Notes under the pieces: model-generated
What the model was told of the DNA's origin: nothing
Databases searched by the model: none
What the model saw: only the letters and a program-made list of their open reading frames with translations
NCBI GenBank assembly: GCA_014727835.1
Contig: WJMT01000039.1
Location: 1 to 64,000 of the forward strand
Origin: Candidatus Aminicenantota bacterium
GTDB taxonomy: Bacteria > Acidobacteriota > Aminicenantia > Aminicenantales > Aminicenantaceae
DNA: 64,000 nt
Direction of reading: 5' to 3'
Shown: piece by piece, positions 1 to 8,223 of the stretch
Numbering within the stretch: position 1 is the first letter of the stretch
Layout: each line of letters starts with the position of its first letter
Made by a program: the position numbers and the translations under genes

Positions 1-1072
1 CATAGACCTTTTTGATCATCTCAGCCCAACCTTTAGAAGGAATAAAGGGATCTTCGTCTTCAATCATAAGGGGACACAAAGGGTCGGCATCTTTTTTTCT
101 CATCTTTCCCCTGTGGGCATTGGCATAGAGGCCGTAATAGCGGACCATAACCTGACCTTTATCCGGAATATGTGAGGTTACCCGGGCTATAAACTCCATA
201 TAATCCATAGACTCTCTCTCAGAGCTGTGTTTTCCGTATTGATAGACCACCTGCCCCTCATGCAGGGATAATCTTTTTAGAGAGAGAATGGGTCTAATCA
301 TGTATTTGCCCACCCTCTCGGTTTCATCTTTGCTTTCAGTTCTGACTTTGGAATGAACATTGAATCCTGTATGGTGCCAGTGCAGTATCTTTTGGACAAG
401 GTTTTGATTGATTAACTTTTTTTCAAGAAGAAGAGAGAAGACTTCAAGTGTGAAAAGCTTACAAAGCAGGGGGTCGTTGAAATGAGGGACCCTGTTGAAC
501 TGTGCTTTTTTATCTGAGCCTCCCTCTGTGACTAGGAAGTGAAGATGAGGATGGAAGTTTATCCGGCTTCCGAATGACTGGATCACCGCGATGATGCCCG
601 GAGTGATATCTTTTTCTGTAGCTGCCTTTAGGTATTTAATGAGCGCTTCTTTGCCGCAGACACAGAGAGCAGAGAGAAGCGAACGGTTGAATTTAAAGAA
701 TATCCGCAGCATCTTGGGTATGGTAAAGACCACCTGTCGGTGAGGGGTGTCCAGGATGAGTTTCTCCCGCATCCACTCACCCCACTCTTCACGGCGTTTG
801 GCATGACAGGAGGGACAGAAGCCTCTGGTCTTGCAGGAAAACATAAGAAGTCTTTCCGTCCCGCAATCAGGACATCTGATCCGCGCAAATCCACACTTTG
901 GATTGCTGCAGTCCAAGTACTTGTCGACCACTTGCTGGATAATAGGCCTCAGGTGACCAAAGTGTCTTGTAAACCTGTTTTCATATTCCAGAAGGAATGA
1001 CTCAAAATAATGGAAGAGCACACGGTAAAACACGGTGCGCTCCGGATGACGTTGGCAATAGACCCTGCTCAT
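1..1072 (-). CDS. IS91-family transposase, 3' end beyond window
   Basis: Translating the minus strand from the ATG at 1072 gives 357 codons with no stop before the left edge. The N-terminus is a cysteine-rich zinc-binding region (Cys55, 60, 67, 70, 80, 86, 89 and His90), as in the IS91 zinc-finger domain. Residues 174-178 read HPHLH, an HUH-nuclease metal-binding motif. Residues 311-317 contain RYYGLYA, followed by a basic AHRG, typical of the Y2/IS91 transposase core. The enzyme would perform rolling-circle-like single-strand transposition. The frame looks intact and the C-terminus lies outside the window. I saw no clear IS91 terminus in the 227 bases upstream. Family assignment is strong; whether the element is complete is unknown. 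Confidence 0.9.
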   Translation of the reverse strand, partial: MSRVYCQRHPERTVFYRVLFHYFESFLLEYENRFTRHFGHLRPIIQQVVDKYLDCSNPKCGFARIRCPDCGTERLLMFSCKTRGFCPSCHAKRREEWGEWMREKLILDTPHRQVVFTIPKMLRIFFKFNRSLLSALCVCGKEALIKYLKAATEKDITPGIIAVIQSFGSRINFHPHLHFLVTEGGSDKKAQFNRVPHFNDPLLCKLFTLEVFSLLLEKKLINQNLVQKILHWHHTGFNVHSKVRTESKDETERVGKYMIRPILSLKRLSLHEGQVVYQYGKHSSERESMDYMEFIARVTSHIPDKGQVMVRYYGLYANAHRGKMRKKDADPLCPLMIEDEDPFIPSKGWAEMIKKVY

Positions 1073-1167
1073 GGCAGGGACATTGATTCAAGAAATGTGC
1101 CGAGAAGGAGAAATGACTAAAGTTCTCTATTGAGTGATAGAATAGATTTTGGAGTGAAGTCGTAATG

Positions 1168-1185
1168 TGTAAACAGTTGTTTACA
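1168..1185. repeat. 8-bp inverted repeat upstream of transposase
   Basis: TGTAAACA and TGTTTACA flank a 2-base centre about 100 bases upstream of the transposase start. This could be an operator or a terminal hairpin of the insertion element. No regulator for it is visible. A direct repeat GATCAAAGT lies nearby, at about 1217-1236. Confidence 0.4.
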
Positions 1186-1299
1186 AACTAAGGATGGAAT
1201 CAGCTTCTGCTTTTAGATCAAAGTGAAGATCAAAGTAAAGCACTACAGAGTGTTGCACAGATCCGGCTCCATTGCGGATTGATACTTTTGTGCTCTTTT

Positions 1300-1560
1300 T
1301 TATCTAGTGGGAGTCCAGATTGGCCTCGTTTTGAAAGTTTTGGTCTTGTTTCTGTCAATGTTTAGTGTGGAACACCAGTAATTGACTGCTTTTCGGCTCA
1401 GATTTCGGCTGTTTATCAGTACATCAATAAATTTTTTCATGCCGCTTTTTTTCTGAACCTCTTTGATATAGTCAAAACCGCCAAAGTTAATGGCTCTTTC
1501 AATTTCGATTTCAATGGGTATAGAATCAGGCTCGCCGTCCCAGAATAATTCTTCTCTCAT
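1300..1560 (-). CDS. Small AbiEii-partner protein (DUF6922-like)
   Basis: An 86-residue protein whose ATG overlaps the TGA of the upstream nucleotidyltransferase gene (ATGA), so the two are translationally coupled. It begins with an ELFWDGEPDSI-type segment, followed by a helical region with an ERAINFGGFDYIKEV stretch. Small proteins of this sort (DUF6922-like) often sit beside AbiEii-type nucleotidyltransferases. It is probably the antitoxin or accessory subunit. The family name is from memory of the pattern; the coupling is seen directly. Confidence 0.6.
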   Translation of the reverse strand: MREELFWDGEPDSIPIEIEIERAINFGGFDYIKEVQKKSGMKKFIDVLINSRNLSRKAVNYWCSTLNIDRNKTKTFKTRPIWTPTR

Positions 1561-2225
1561 TTGATAAACTCACAGAAAAAGTGTTTGATGTCCTTCCATG
1601 CCTCATCTGACATTCTTTTTATTGGACCGCTCTTTTTTATCAACATGATAGAGTCTTTTTCTCTTTCCGCATCATCAAAATATACAAATGATGTTCTCAA
1701 ATGATATTCGTATCGACTCTCAACACCATACTTCTTTCTGACGAATGTCAGGATATCTTTAAAATGATGACCGGTGTTTCTTAATAAAAAAAATAAGTCA
1801 ACAAAATCTTTTGCAGATCCGCGCTGAGTTATGGCGAGTGCTTTCATGGCCTCGATGTCGTTAAAAGAAGCTAGGGGACAGTTTATACTTTTATTAATTT
1901 TGATGAATTCAACTTGGGATAGGAGGGGATAAGGATAAAAAAATAAGGAAAATTTAATATTATTAGAAACAAATAAGATGACAGTGTTTTCTTCGATGAG
2001 TTCTATAACAACATCTTTTTTAAAACATTTCTCCATGGCATAAATGAATTGTTGTGAATTGAATTTTTTTGGAGTGAACAAATCAAGATCAACCGATATT
2101 CTGTGATTTAAAAAAAGTGAGACAGCTGTTCCGCCGGCAAGATAACTGCCATCCGGAAGAATCTTGCATTTATTTATTTGAATTAATTGCTTTTTCAGGT
2201 TCTTAAGTGCATCTTCCCAATTCAT
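1557..2225 (-). CDS. AbiEii/AbiGii-type nucleotidyltransferase toxin
   Basis: A 222-residue protein with the AbiEii-family signature: YLAGGTAVSLFLNHR followed by SVDLDLFT gives the glycine-rich motif and the DxD metal-binding aspartates of a minimal nucleotidyltransferase. Later stretches SFNDIEAMKALA and RGSAKDFVDLFFLL match the conserved C-terminal helices. Family members are type IV toxin-antitoxin or abortive-infection toxins that transfer nucleotides to RNA targets. It forms an ATGA-overlapping pair with the 86-residue downstream gene, and a divergent AbiEi-like antitoxin lies about 170 bases away. The region is AT-rich compared with neighbouring housekeeping genes, consistent with transfer. 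Confidence 0.85.
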   Translation of the reverse strand: MNWEDALKNLKKQLIQINKCKILPDGSYLAGGTAVSLFLNHRISVDLDLFTPKKFNSQQFIYAMEKCFKKDVVIELIEENTVILFVSNNIKFSLFFYPYPLLSQVEFIKINKSINCPLASFNDIEAMKALAITQRGSAKDFVDLFFLLRNTGHHFKDILTFVRKKYGVESRYEYHLRTSFVYFDDAEREKDSIMLIKKSGPIKRMSDEAWKDIKHFFCEFIK

Positions 2226-2397
2226 AGATATATTTTACCATTATCTGATGTAAAAAAAAATGGGAAGGCAGCAGCTGCGCCAGGCAAGAGTCAGTTTTAA
2301 AATCAAATGGTAGACAGGTCTTAGATTTCCCAATAAATACTCACTCATTGAAGCCTACTATCATAACAGCAGAAGGCTTTACAACCGGACTGAGATC

Positions 2398-2835
2398 ATG
2401 GTCCGATACGATGATTACCGGTTTTTCTCTGTAAGCACTGAGGTCAAAGCAGATATCCCTCATTACCCTCCAAGCTACATCTCCCTGGAGTCAGCTTTGT
2501 TTATGCATGGGATTTCAGAGCAAACACCGCAGGTGTTGACTTGCATCTCGACCAACAAAACCAAAACATTCCATACAGATATGGGCGAGATTGCCTATTA
2601 TCATGTAAAGAAAGAGCTCTTTTTTGGATATGAATTTTCAGACCAGTTCTTCCTGGCTTCTCCTGAGAAAGCCGCACTGGATTATGTTTATATCCAGAGG
2701 AAAAACGGACAGACTCCCTCTATGGATGAGTGGAACTGGGAAAATTTGGATGAGGAGAAAATTAGTTTGACCGCCGAAAGGTATCCAAAGACGGTTCAGA
2801 ATCAAATTGAAAAGGAATCTCCCATTTTGCATTAG
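2398..2835 (+). CDS. AbiEi-like antitoxin, apparently 5'-truncated
   Basis: The 145-residue product carries the AbiEi C-terminal pattern: PPSYISLESALFMHGI, a strand-rich middle (MGEIAYYHVKKELFFGYE) and FLASPEKAALDYVY. Normal AbiEi antitoxins begin with a winged helix of about 50 residues that binds the promoter. Here only about 25 residues precede the conserved block. The frame stays open upstream back to a stop at 2311, but with no ATG and no winged-helix-like sequence. The gene is divergent from its presumed toxin, whereas AbiEi and AbiEii normally form an operon. It may still bind a partner but probably not DNA, so it could be a pseudogene. Confidence 0.6.
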   Translation: MVRYDDYRFFSVSTEVKADIPHYPPSYISLESALFMHGISEQTPQVLTCISTNKTKTFHTDMGEIAYYHVKKELFFGYEFSDQFFLASPEKAALDYVYIQRKNGQTPSMDEWNWENLDEEKISLTAERYPKTVQNQIEKESPILH

Positions 2836-2896
2836 CTGGTTTGACATCAAGAGCTCTTTTGACTGTATATAAATCCAATCTGAATAAAAAATTATT

Positions 2897-2924
2897 TTGT
2901 TGTATTTTGTACAACAATTGTTGT
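2897..2924. promoter_or_regulatory. Overlapping AT-rich palindromes (operator-like)
   Basis: TTGTTGTA and TACAACAA form an 8-bp hairpin with a TTTTG loop (2897-2917). It overlaps a perfect 14-bp palindrome, ACAACAATTGTTGT (2911-2924). It lies just downstream of the AbiEi-like gene. It could be an operator of the toxin-antitoxin locus or a weak terminator; no T-tract follows. Confidence 0.35.
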
Positions 2925-2968
2925 GAAATATTCAACGATAATTGAATGAGATTTGGAAGAGAAAAAAG

Positions 2969-2996
2969 GTAAATAGGTATTGTGTCCCTGTATTTA
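2969..2996. repeat. REP-like short repeat, copy A
   Basis: The sequence reads GGTAAATAG, then TGTGTCCC, then TATTTA. The ends TAAATA and TATTTA can pair. A second version with the same order of blocks occurs at 31052-31086. This copy touches the stop codon of the FAD oxidoreductase gene. It resembles short intergenic repeats associated with REP-type transposases, but no such transposase is in the window. Confidence 0.4.
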
Positions 2997-4172
2997 GATG
3001 ATGGCGGACTCGAGGATGGGGCGGGATTCCAGGATGCGCCGGGGAGTGAAGATGGAAAGGTCCAGCACCGGCTTTTTCCCCAGGATGAGTTCCGAAAGAT
3101 AGCGGCCTACTGCAGGGGCCTGCTGCAGGCCGTGTCCGGAGAATCCATTGGCCAGGAAAAGTCCTTTGAGTTCCGGCCATTCGCCCAAAACAGCGTTTTC
3201 ATCCAGAGTGTTGACAGCATAAAGCCCTGCCCAGCCCCGCTCGATCCTCAGCCGGTCAAAGGACGGTACAAATTCTGCCAGCTCCGGCCACAGCCTCTCT
3301 CTAAACACTTCCGGGTCCCAGGAAAAATCAAAGCCTTCCGGGTCATCACCAAAGGACCGTCCTGACAGGATTTTGTCTCCGGTTTCAGTGCGGAAATAAA
3401 GACCGGAGGGGAGGATGGTCAGGGGGAGAGGGGATCCGGGTTTTTCCGCGGGTTTCAGGGCAAAGACCTGGCGCTTGATGGGTTTGATGGGAAGAGAGAC
3501 CGAAGCGGTCTCTGCCAGTTCCGAAGCCCAGGCTCCGGCTGCATTGACCACACACAAAGAGGAGATAGACTTTCCGGATTGGAGTCGAGCTCCCTGAAGC
3601 CTTTTTTTACTCTTTATGAGTTTGACAGCTCGGTCCTCGATAATGTGAGCGCCCAGAGAGCCGGCTTTTTGTCTGAATCCATTCAGGAAGGAGTGAGGGT
3701 CCAGGTACCCGTCATCAGGACCCCAGGTGCCCCCGGCTGCGCTGTGGGCTGTATAAAGAGGAAACTTTGATTCGATCTCCTGGGGTTCCAGCCAGTCCGC
3801 CCGGCATCCCATCTCTTTTTGGAGCTCCAGGTCTTTGAGCGCGCGATCTTTGTTTTTGGAGTTGATGAGAAAGAGATTGCCTTCTTTTCGAAAACAAAGA
3901 TCAGGCCGATCCTCGTCCACCTCCATTTTTTCAGGGAATTTCTTTATAAACTCCTGGGTGAACTGCGAGATCTCGATGTTTTCCTTCAGACTGAACTGAA
4001 TGCGCACATTAGCTAAAGAAAGGGGGGTGGAAGCCTGAGAATAGGTCAGGTCTTTTTCAACAACAGTGACCTTAAGGTTCTTGTCAGCGCTCAGCAGAAA
4101 ATAAGCTGCGGCGCATCCTATGATTCCGCCCCCTATGATGAGCACATCACAGGAATTTTCTCCTTGAGGCAT
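2994..4172 (-). CDS. FAD-dependent oxidoreductase (DAO family)
   Basis: A 392-residue protein of the D-amino-acid oxidase/glycine oxidase/sarcosine dehydrogenase superfamily. The N-terminal dinucleotide-binding motif is VLIIGGGIIGCAAAYFLL (about residues 9-27), and a C-terminal block near residue 350 (LFLANGFSGHGLQQAPAVG) is the usual closing FAD contact. It would oxidise a secondary or D-amino acid with FAD; the substrate cannot be read from sequence. There is no signal peptide, so it is cytoplasmic. Its ATG overlaps the TAA of the upstream S9 peptidase (TAATG), and no separate ribosome-binding site is visible, which suggests translational coupling. Oxidation of an imino acid released by the peptidase is a reasonable guess. 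Confidence 0.85.
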   Translation of the reverse strand: MPQGENSCDVLIIGGGIIGCAAAYFLLSADKNLKVTVVEKDLTYSQASTPLSLANVRIQFSLKENIEISQFTQEFIKKFPEKMEVDEDRPDLCFRKEGNLFLINSKNKDRALKDLELQKEMGCRADWLEPQEIESKFPLYTAHSAAGGTWGPDDGYLDPHSFLNGFRQKAGSLGAHIIEDRAVKLIKSKKRLQGARLQSGKSISSLCVVNAAGAWASELAETASVSLPIKPIKRQVFALKPAEKPGSPLPLTILPSGLYFRTETGDKILSGRSFGDDPEGFDFSWDPEVFRERLWPELAEFVPSFDRLRIERGWAGLYAVNTLDENAVLGEWPELKGLFLANGFSGHGLQQAPAVGRYLSELILGKKPVLDLSIFTPRRILESRPILESAII

Positions 4173-6193
4173 TAATTTTTATATTTTTCAAACCAGCTCA
4201 TCAAATAAAGCTGCTGCAGAAGTCTGTGGGAGGGACGTCTCCAGCCGTGGTACTCACTGGGCATGCGCACCAGCAGGGTGTCTTTTTTGAGCATTTTGAG
4301 CGCCCTGTAGTATTCTTCGCTCTGGGAGATGGGGGTTCTCAAGTCCGCTTCACCGGTCATGACCATAGTGGGGGTTGTGACGTTGTCCACATAGTGAAGA
4401 GGGGAGCGGACCGCGTATTCCATGGGGTCTTCCCAGGGGTATTTTTTAAACTGGCGGTACCAGGAGGCTCCGTCTGTGGTGCCCACAAATGAGTGCCAGT
4501 TGATGACCGGGCGCATGGACACAGCAGCGGTGAACCGGTCGGTGTGGCCCACGATCCAGGCGGTCAAAACCCCGCCCCCGCTTCCGCCGCACACAAAGAG
4601 ATTGTCCTCGTCAATAAAGCCTTTGGAGACGGCTTCATCCACTCCGGCCATCAGGTCATCCAGGTCTTTTCCAGGGTAAGAGTACTGGATGCCGTTGACA
4701 AAGTCCTGTCCGTAGCCGGTGCTTCCTCTGGGATTCATGTACAAAACCGCGTATCCATTGGCTGCAAAGTTCTGCCAGGACCAGTTGAACCGGACCGAGT
4801 ACATGGCCCAGGGTCCTCCGTGGATCCACAAAAGCATAGGATATTTTTTGCCTTCTTCAAACTCAGCCGGCTTGATGAGCCATCCCTGAAGGTCCAGACC
4901 GTCCGGGGATTTGAACCACATCTCTTCCGCTTCACCCAGCTTTACTCCATCCAAAACGTCTTGATTGACATCCACAAGCTGTGTGAGTTGTTTTGGCTCC
5001 CGGAGATTGAAGGTCACCAGATATCCGGGACGGTAAAAAGTGGAGCGGGTGGAGGCGATCTGTCCGTTTTCGGCCATGGACAAGCCGGAGAGATAGTGGT
5101 TTCCCTGGGTTATTTTTTCGATATTTCCCTCTAGGGAGATGAAATAAATGTTGGCCGCTCCTTTTTCAGCCATCAGATAGTAGAGGCCTGAATTGTCCTG
5201 AGCCCAAGTCACATAATAGGGAGAATTGGGAAAATCTTTGCCCAAAAGGCGCTTGTTTTTTCCCTCTAAATCCATGAGATAAAGATTGGAAAGATGGCTG
5301 GTGTATTCCTTGTCATCGTATCCTGTGTAAGCGATCCATTTTCCGTCGGGAGAAATTTCCGTACCGCGGTCAGGGCCTTTCCGGGTGGTGAGGGGAGTGA
5401 TGTCCAACGTTTCCAAATCCACGCTGTAGATCTCAGTGTCGCCATGGAGGTATTCCGCATCCGGTTTCCGGATAGCGCTGAAATAGATTCTCTTACTGTT
5501 TGGTCCCCACTGGGGGTCACTGTGGGAGTAATCGCCGGAAGTGACTTTTTGGGGAGTGCCGCCGATGCGCGCATCAATGGTGTAGATGTGGGAATAGCCT
5601 TTGGGCACCGGCCCTCTTCCGTCTCGTCTCCAGGACAGCCGGTCAATGATGATAGCGGGTTTGGCCCATTCCGCTCCCCTGGGTCTTTTAGGGAGCTGGA
5701 CCTTTAAAATAGGATCGGTGTCTCTGATGTACATGGTGAAGGCCAGCTTTTGCCCGTCCGGGGACCAGCGCAAACTTGAGGGAGAGTTGTTCAAATGGGT
5801 GAGCTGAGCAGTCTCTCTGGTGTCCAGCCACATGATGTGTATCTGTGTGGAGCCGCTTCGATCAGAGAGAAAAGCGATCTTTTTTCCGCAGGGAGACCAG
5901 ACTGGAGAAGAGTCGCTCCAGGTCCCGTGGGTGAGCTCTCTGACCCGCTGTCCCTCGGAATCCACGATCCACAGATTGCCGGTGTACCGGTCCTTTTTTT
6001 CATCCACCCAGCGGCGGACAAAGATGATGTGTTTTCCCTCCGGGGAGATGATGGGACTGGAGATGGATTCCATGTCCATAAAGGTCTCTTTATCCAAGAG
6101 ATTGGTTTCTTTGATTTCAGCCTGCAGTGTGCTTTGAAAAGCAAGGGCTGCAGCCAGAAAAAAGATGAGGGTTGAGATTGATTTTTTTGACAT
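4172..6193 (-). CDS. Secreted S9 prolyl-oligopeptidase family peptidase
   Basis: 673 residues with a signal peptide at about 1-25. Residues 40-400 form a WD40-like beta-propeller with repeated SPDGKxIAF-type segments (for example SPVWSPCGKKIAFLSD). The C-terminal alpha/beta-hydrolase holds GGSGGG with nucleophile near Ser538, Asp near 617 (GEADLRTP) and His near 649 (EYHGW). This is the acylaminoacyl-peptidase/dipeptidyl-peptidase group, which removes short N-terminal units, often around proline. It probably acts in the periplasm. AAAGGAG lies ahead of the ATG. The gene is the first of a two-gene unit with the FAD oxidoreductase. Confidence 0.92.
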   Translation of the reverse strand: MSKKSISTLIFFLAAALAFQSTLQAEIKETNLLDKETFMDMESISSPIISPEGKHIIFVRRWVDEKKDRYTGNLWIVDSEGQRVRELTHGTWSDSSPVWSPCGKKIAFLSDRSGSTQIHIMWLDTRETAQLTHLNNSPSSLRWSPDGQKLAFTMYIRDTDPILKVQLPKRPRGAEWAKPAIIIDRLSWRRDGRGPVPKGYSHIYTIDARIGGTPQKVTSGDYSHSDPQWGPNSKRIYFSAIRKPDAEYLHGDTEIYSVDLETLDITPLTTRKGPDRGTEISPDGKWIAYTGYDDKEYTSHLSNLYLMDLEGKNKRLLGKDFPNSPYYVTWAQDNSGLYYLMAEKGAANIYFISLEGNIEKITQGNHYLSGLSMAENGQIASTRSTFYRPGYLVTFNLREPKQLTQLVDVNQDVLDGVKLGEAEEMWFKSPDGLDLQGWLIKPAEFEEGKKYPMLLWIHGGPWAMYSVRFNWSWQNFAANGYAVLYMNPRGSTGYGQDFVNGIQYSYPGKDLDDLMAGVDEAVSKGFIDEDNLFVCGGSGGGVLTAWIVGHTDRFTAAVSMRPVINWHSFVGTTDGASWYRQFKKYPWEDPMEYAVRSPLHYVDNVTTPTMVMTGEADLRTPISQSEEYYRALKMLKKDTLLVRMPSEYHGWRRPSHRLLQQLYLMSWFEKYKN

Positions 6194-6208
6194 TGTTTGC
6201 TCCTTTAA

Positions 6209-6252
6209 AACCTGAACTGTTCATAAAAAAATGGCGGTGTTTTTATTATTCA
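6209..6252. repeat. Degenerate shared leader motif, copy A
   Basis: AACCTGAACTGTTCATAAAA, then ATGGCGGTG and a TTATTATTCAG end. It contains the inverted pair TGAAC/GTTCA. It lies in the predicted 5' leader of the S9 peptidase gene. Close relatives are at 54855-54892 (same side relative to its gene) and 35044-35077 (opposite side). Confidence 0.45.
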
Positions 6253-6256
6253 GTTT

Positions 6257-6284
6257 ATTTTACATTCCGATTTGATTTTGTAAA
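6257..6284 (-). promoter_or_regulatory. Predicted promoter of the S9 peptidase
   Basis: On the minus strand TTTACA (6284-6279), a 16-base spacer and TAAAAT (6262-6257) lie about 65 bases before the S9 start. The match to a sigma-70-like consensus is fair. Confidence 0.45.
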
Positions 6285-6293
6285 ATAAATTTT

Positions 6294-7193
6294 TTATTGA
6301 GAGGGTCTGGTTTTTTCCATCTGAACATTGAGCGGAGGAGAGGACTTGTCTTTGTCCTGTCCCATATACAATGTGGTATGAGGAAAGGGAATTTCAATGT
6401 CCAGCTCATCAAATCTCTTTTTGATCCGGCGCTTGAATTCACGTCCCACTCCCCACTGTTTGGCCGGCAGGGTTCGGGTCCTGGCTCTCACCACCACTGC
6501 AGAGTCATCGAACCGGTCCAGGCCAAAGATCTCAACGGGCTGGAGGATTTGTTCCTTCCAATTCGGGTCTTCCCGCATTTCCTTGTCAATATCCTTGATG
6601 ACTTCCATCACTTCATCCGCATCTTCTCTGTAAGCCACCCCTATATCCAGAAGATAACAGGAGTATTCTTTGGTCTTGTTGGACACAATATCAATGATGG
6701 AATTGGGGATGAAGTGAACATTTCCTTCCAAGTCACGCAGCCGGGTCAGCTTGAGGTTGATCTTTTCCACCACTCCGGATATGCCACCCACTTCCACGAT
6801 ATCTCCAACCCGGATCTGGTCTTCAAGAAGGATAAAGAATCCATTGAGGATGTCCTTGACCAGACTCTGTCCGGCAAAACCAATTGCCAGACCTGCGATT
6901 CCGGCTGCTGCCAGCAGAGGGCCGATCTCTATGCCCACCTGGCTCAGGATGATGAGCAGAGCCAGGACCACCACAGTGATTCTGAGAGTATTCCGGATCA
7001 CTGAGCTTATGGTGTCCGCCCGTTTTCTGGACTCCTCATCCTCTTTTTTCTTAAGGAAGAGTTTTGAGAGTCTTTTGGAAAAGCTTTTTACGATTCTGAG
7101 TACCACCAAAAGAGCGATCAAAATCAGAACTATGGTGATGCCTGATGAAAGAAACCAATCCTTTAAAGCTTTTAACATGGCCGCATAATCCAT
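6294..7193 (-). CDS. MscS-family mechanosensitive channel
   Basis: 299 residues with two to three membrane helices in the first 110. The pore helix region reads GIAGLAIGFAGQSLV, and the cytoplasmic beta domain starts with DQIRVGDIVEVGG and continues through RDLEGNVHFIPNSII. These are the MscS hallmarks. The channel would open under membrane tension to release solutes on osmotic downshock. The length matches the small MscS class. The C-terminal tail is charged and ends RPSQ. It is divergent from a second MscS-like gene about 160 bases away. A good ribosome-binding site (AAGGAGGC) precedes the ATG. Confidence 0.93.
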   Translation of the reverse strand: MDYAAMLKALKDWFLSSGITIVLILIALLVVLRIVKSFSKRLSKLFLKKKEDEESRKRADTISSVIRNTLRITVVVLALLIILSQVGIEIGPLLAAAGIAGLAIGFAGQSLVKDILNGFFILLEDQIRVGDIVEVGGISGVVEKINLKLTRLRDLEGNVHFIPNSIIDIVSNKTKEYSCYLLDIGVAYREDADEVMEVIKDIDKEMREDPNWKEQILQPVEIFGLDRFDDSAVVVRARTRTLPAKQWGVGREFKRRIKKRFDELDIEIPFPHTTLYMGQDKDKSSPPLNVQMEKTRPSQ

Positions 7194-7353
7194 TGTTTTG
7201 CCTCCTTATTTGATGTTTTTGAATGTTTTTTCAAACTTGATTATTCTTTATTATATGGTTTATTTGAGTGAGAATAAAGAAGAGAGCTGGGGACTGCCTC
7301 TTATGACAAATCATTTGGCATCGTTGCCATGGGTGTGGTATAAGGAGACGCAG

Positions 7354-8223
7354 ATGAAAGTGCTCGAATACCTTCAGTCCCCCAACATCCAGAAACTTCT
7401 GCTTTCCCTTCTCACCATTTTTATTGCCTATATTCTCACTCTTCTCATCAACCGGATCGTCAACAAGACCATCAGTGACCTGAAAAAACGCTACACAGTC
7501 CGAAAAGCCGTGGTCTACATCATCTCGGTTCTGGCTATTATCAATATCATTCTGATATGGGTGAAGGAGCAGGTCTCTGTGACCACTCTTCTGGGCATTG
7601 CCGGAGCCGGTCTAACCCTGGCTCTGCACCAGCCGGTCACAGCCATAGCCGGTTGGCTGCTTCTTCTCATTCGAAGGCCGTATGATACCGGAGATCGGGT
7701 TCAGATTGGAGATGTCAAAGGGGATGTGATCGATATCCGTCTTTTTTACACCACTCTTCTAGAAATCGGCAACTGGGTGGGATCTGATCAAAGCACAGGA
7801 CGAGTGGTGCACTGCCCCAACAGCAAGATATTCACTGAATCCATCTTCAATTACACCCGGGGATTTGAATACATATGGAACGAGATCAAAATCACGGTCA
7901 CTTTTGAAAGTGACTGGGAAAAAGCCAAACAAATCATCCTTGATGCAGCGGTTCATGACGACCTGGATTTGGGTGAGGCAGCCAGGGAACGGATCAGCCG
8001 GATGTCCCGGAAGTATTTGATTCACTATGAGAAGCTCACTCCTGTGGTGTGGTCCAACATTGTGGATTTTGGAGTGGAGCTCACACTTCGATATATGACG
8101 GATGCCCGGAAACGAAGGTCCAGCCAGGATAAGATCTGCCAGATCATTCTGCGGGAGTTCAATAAAGAACCGGATGTGGAATTCGCTTATCCCACTTACC
8201 GATTGTTCAAGCGTGGGGAATAA
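7354..8223 (+). CDS. MscS-like ion channel
   Basis: The chosen start gives 289 residues. AAGGAG sits six bases before the ATG at 7354, while the frame remains open upstream to 7198 without a good ribosome-binding site. Hydrophobic helices cover about residues 10-110, then the pore/beta-domain signature: GIAGAGLTLALHQPVTAIAG, RRPYDTGDRVQIG and VHCPNSKIFTESIFNY. The pore helix differs from the neighbouring MscS (ALHQPVTA instead of AFAGQSLV), so it is a different subfamily. It probably mediates ion or solute efflux in the inner membrane. Together with the divergent gene it makes a two-channel locus. Confidence 0.88.
   Translation: MKVLEYLQSPNIQKLLLSLLTIFIAYILTLLINRIVNKTISDLKKRYTVRKAVVYIISVLAIINIILIWVKEQVSVTTLLGIAGAGLTLALHQPVTAIAGWLLLLIRRPYDTGDRVQIGDVKGDVIDIRLFYTTLLEIGNWVGSDQSTGRVVHCPNSKIFTESIFNYTRGFEYIWNEIKITVTFESDWEKAKQIILDAAVHDDLDLGEAARERISRMSRKYLIHYEKLTPVVWSNIVDFGVELTLRYMTDARKRRSSQDKICQIILREFNKEPDVEFAYPTYRLFKRGE

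Noticed and set aside
6297..7004. Long open frame opposite the MscS gene (235 codons)
   Set aside because: It is the reverse-strand shadow of a clear MscS gene, with no domain and no ribosome-binding site.
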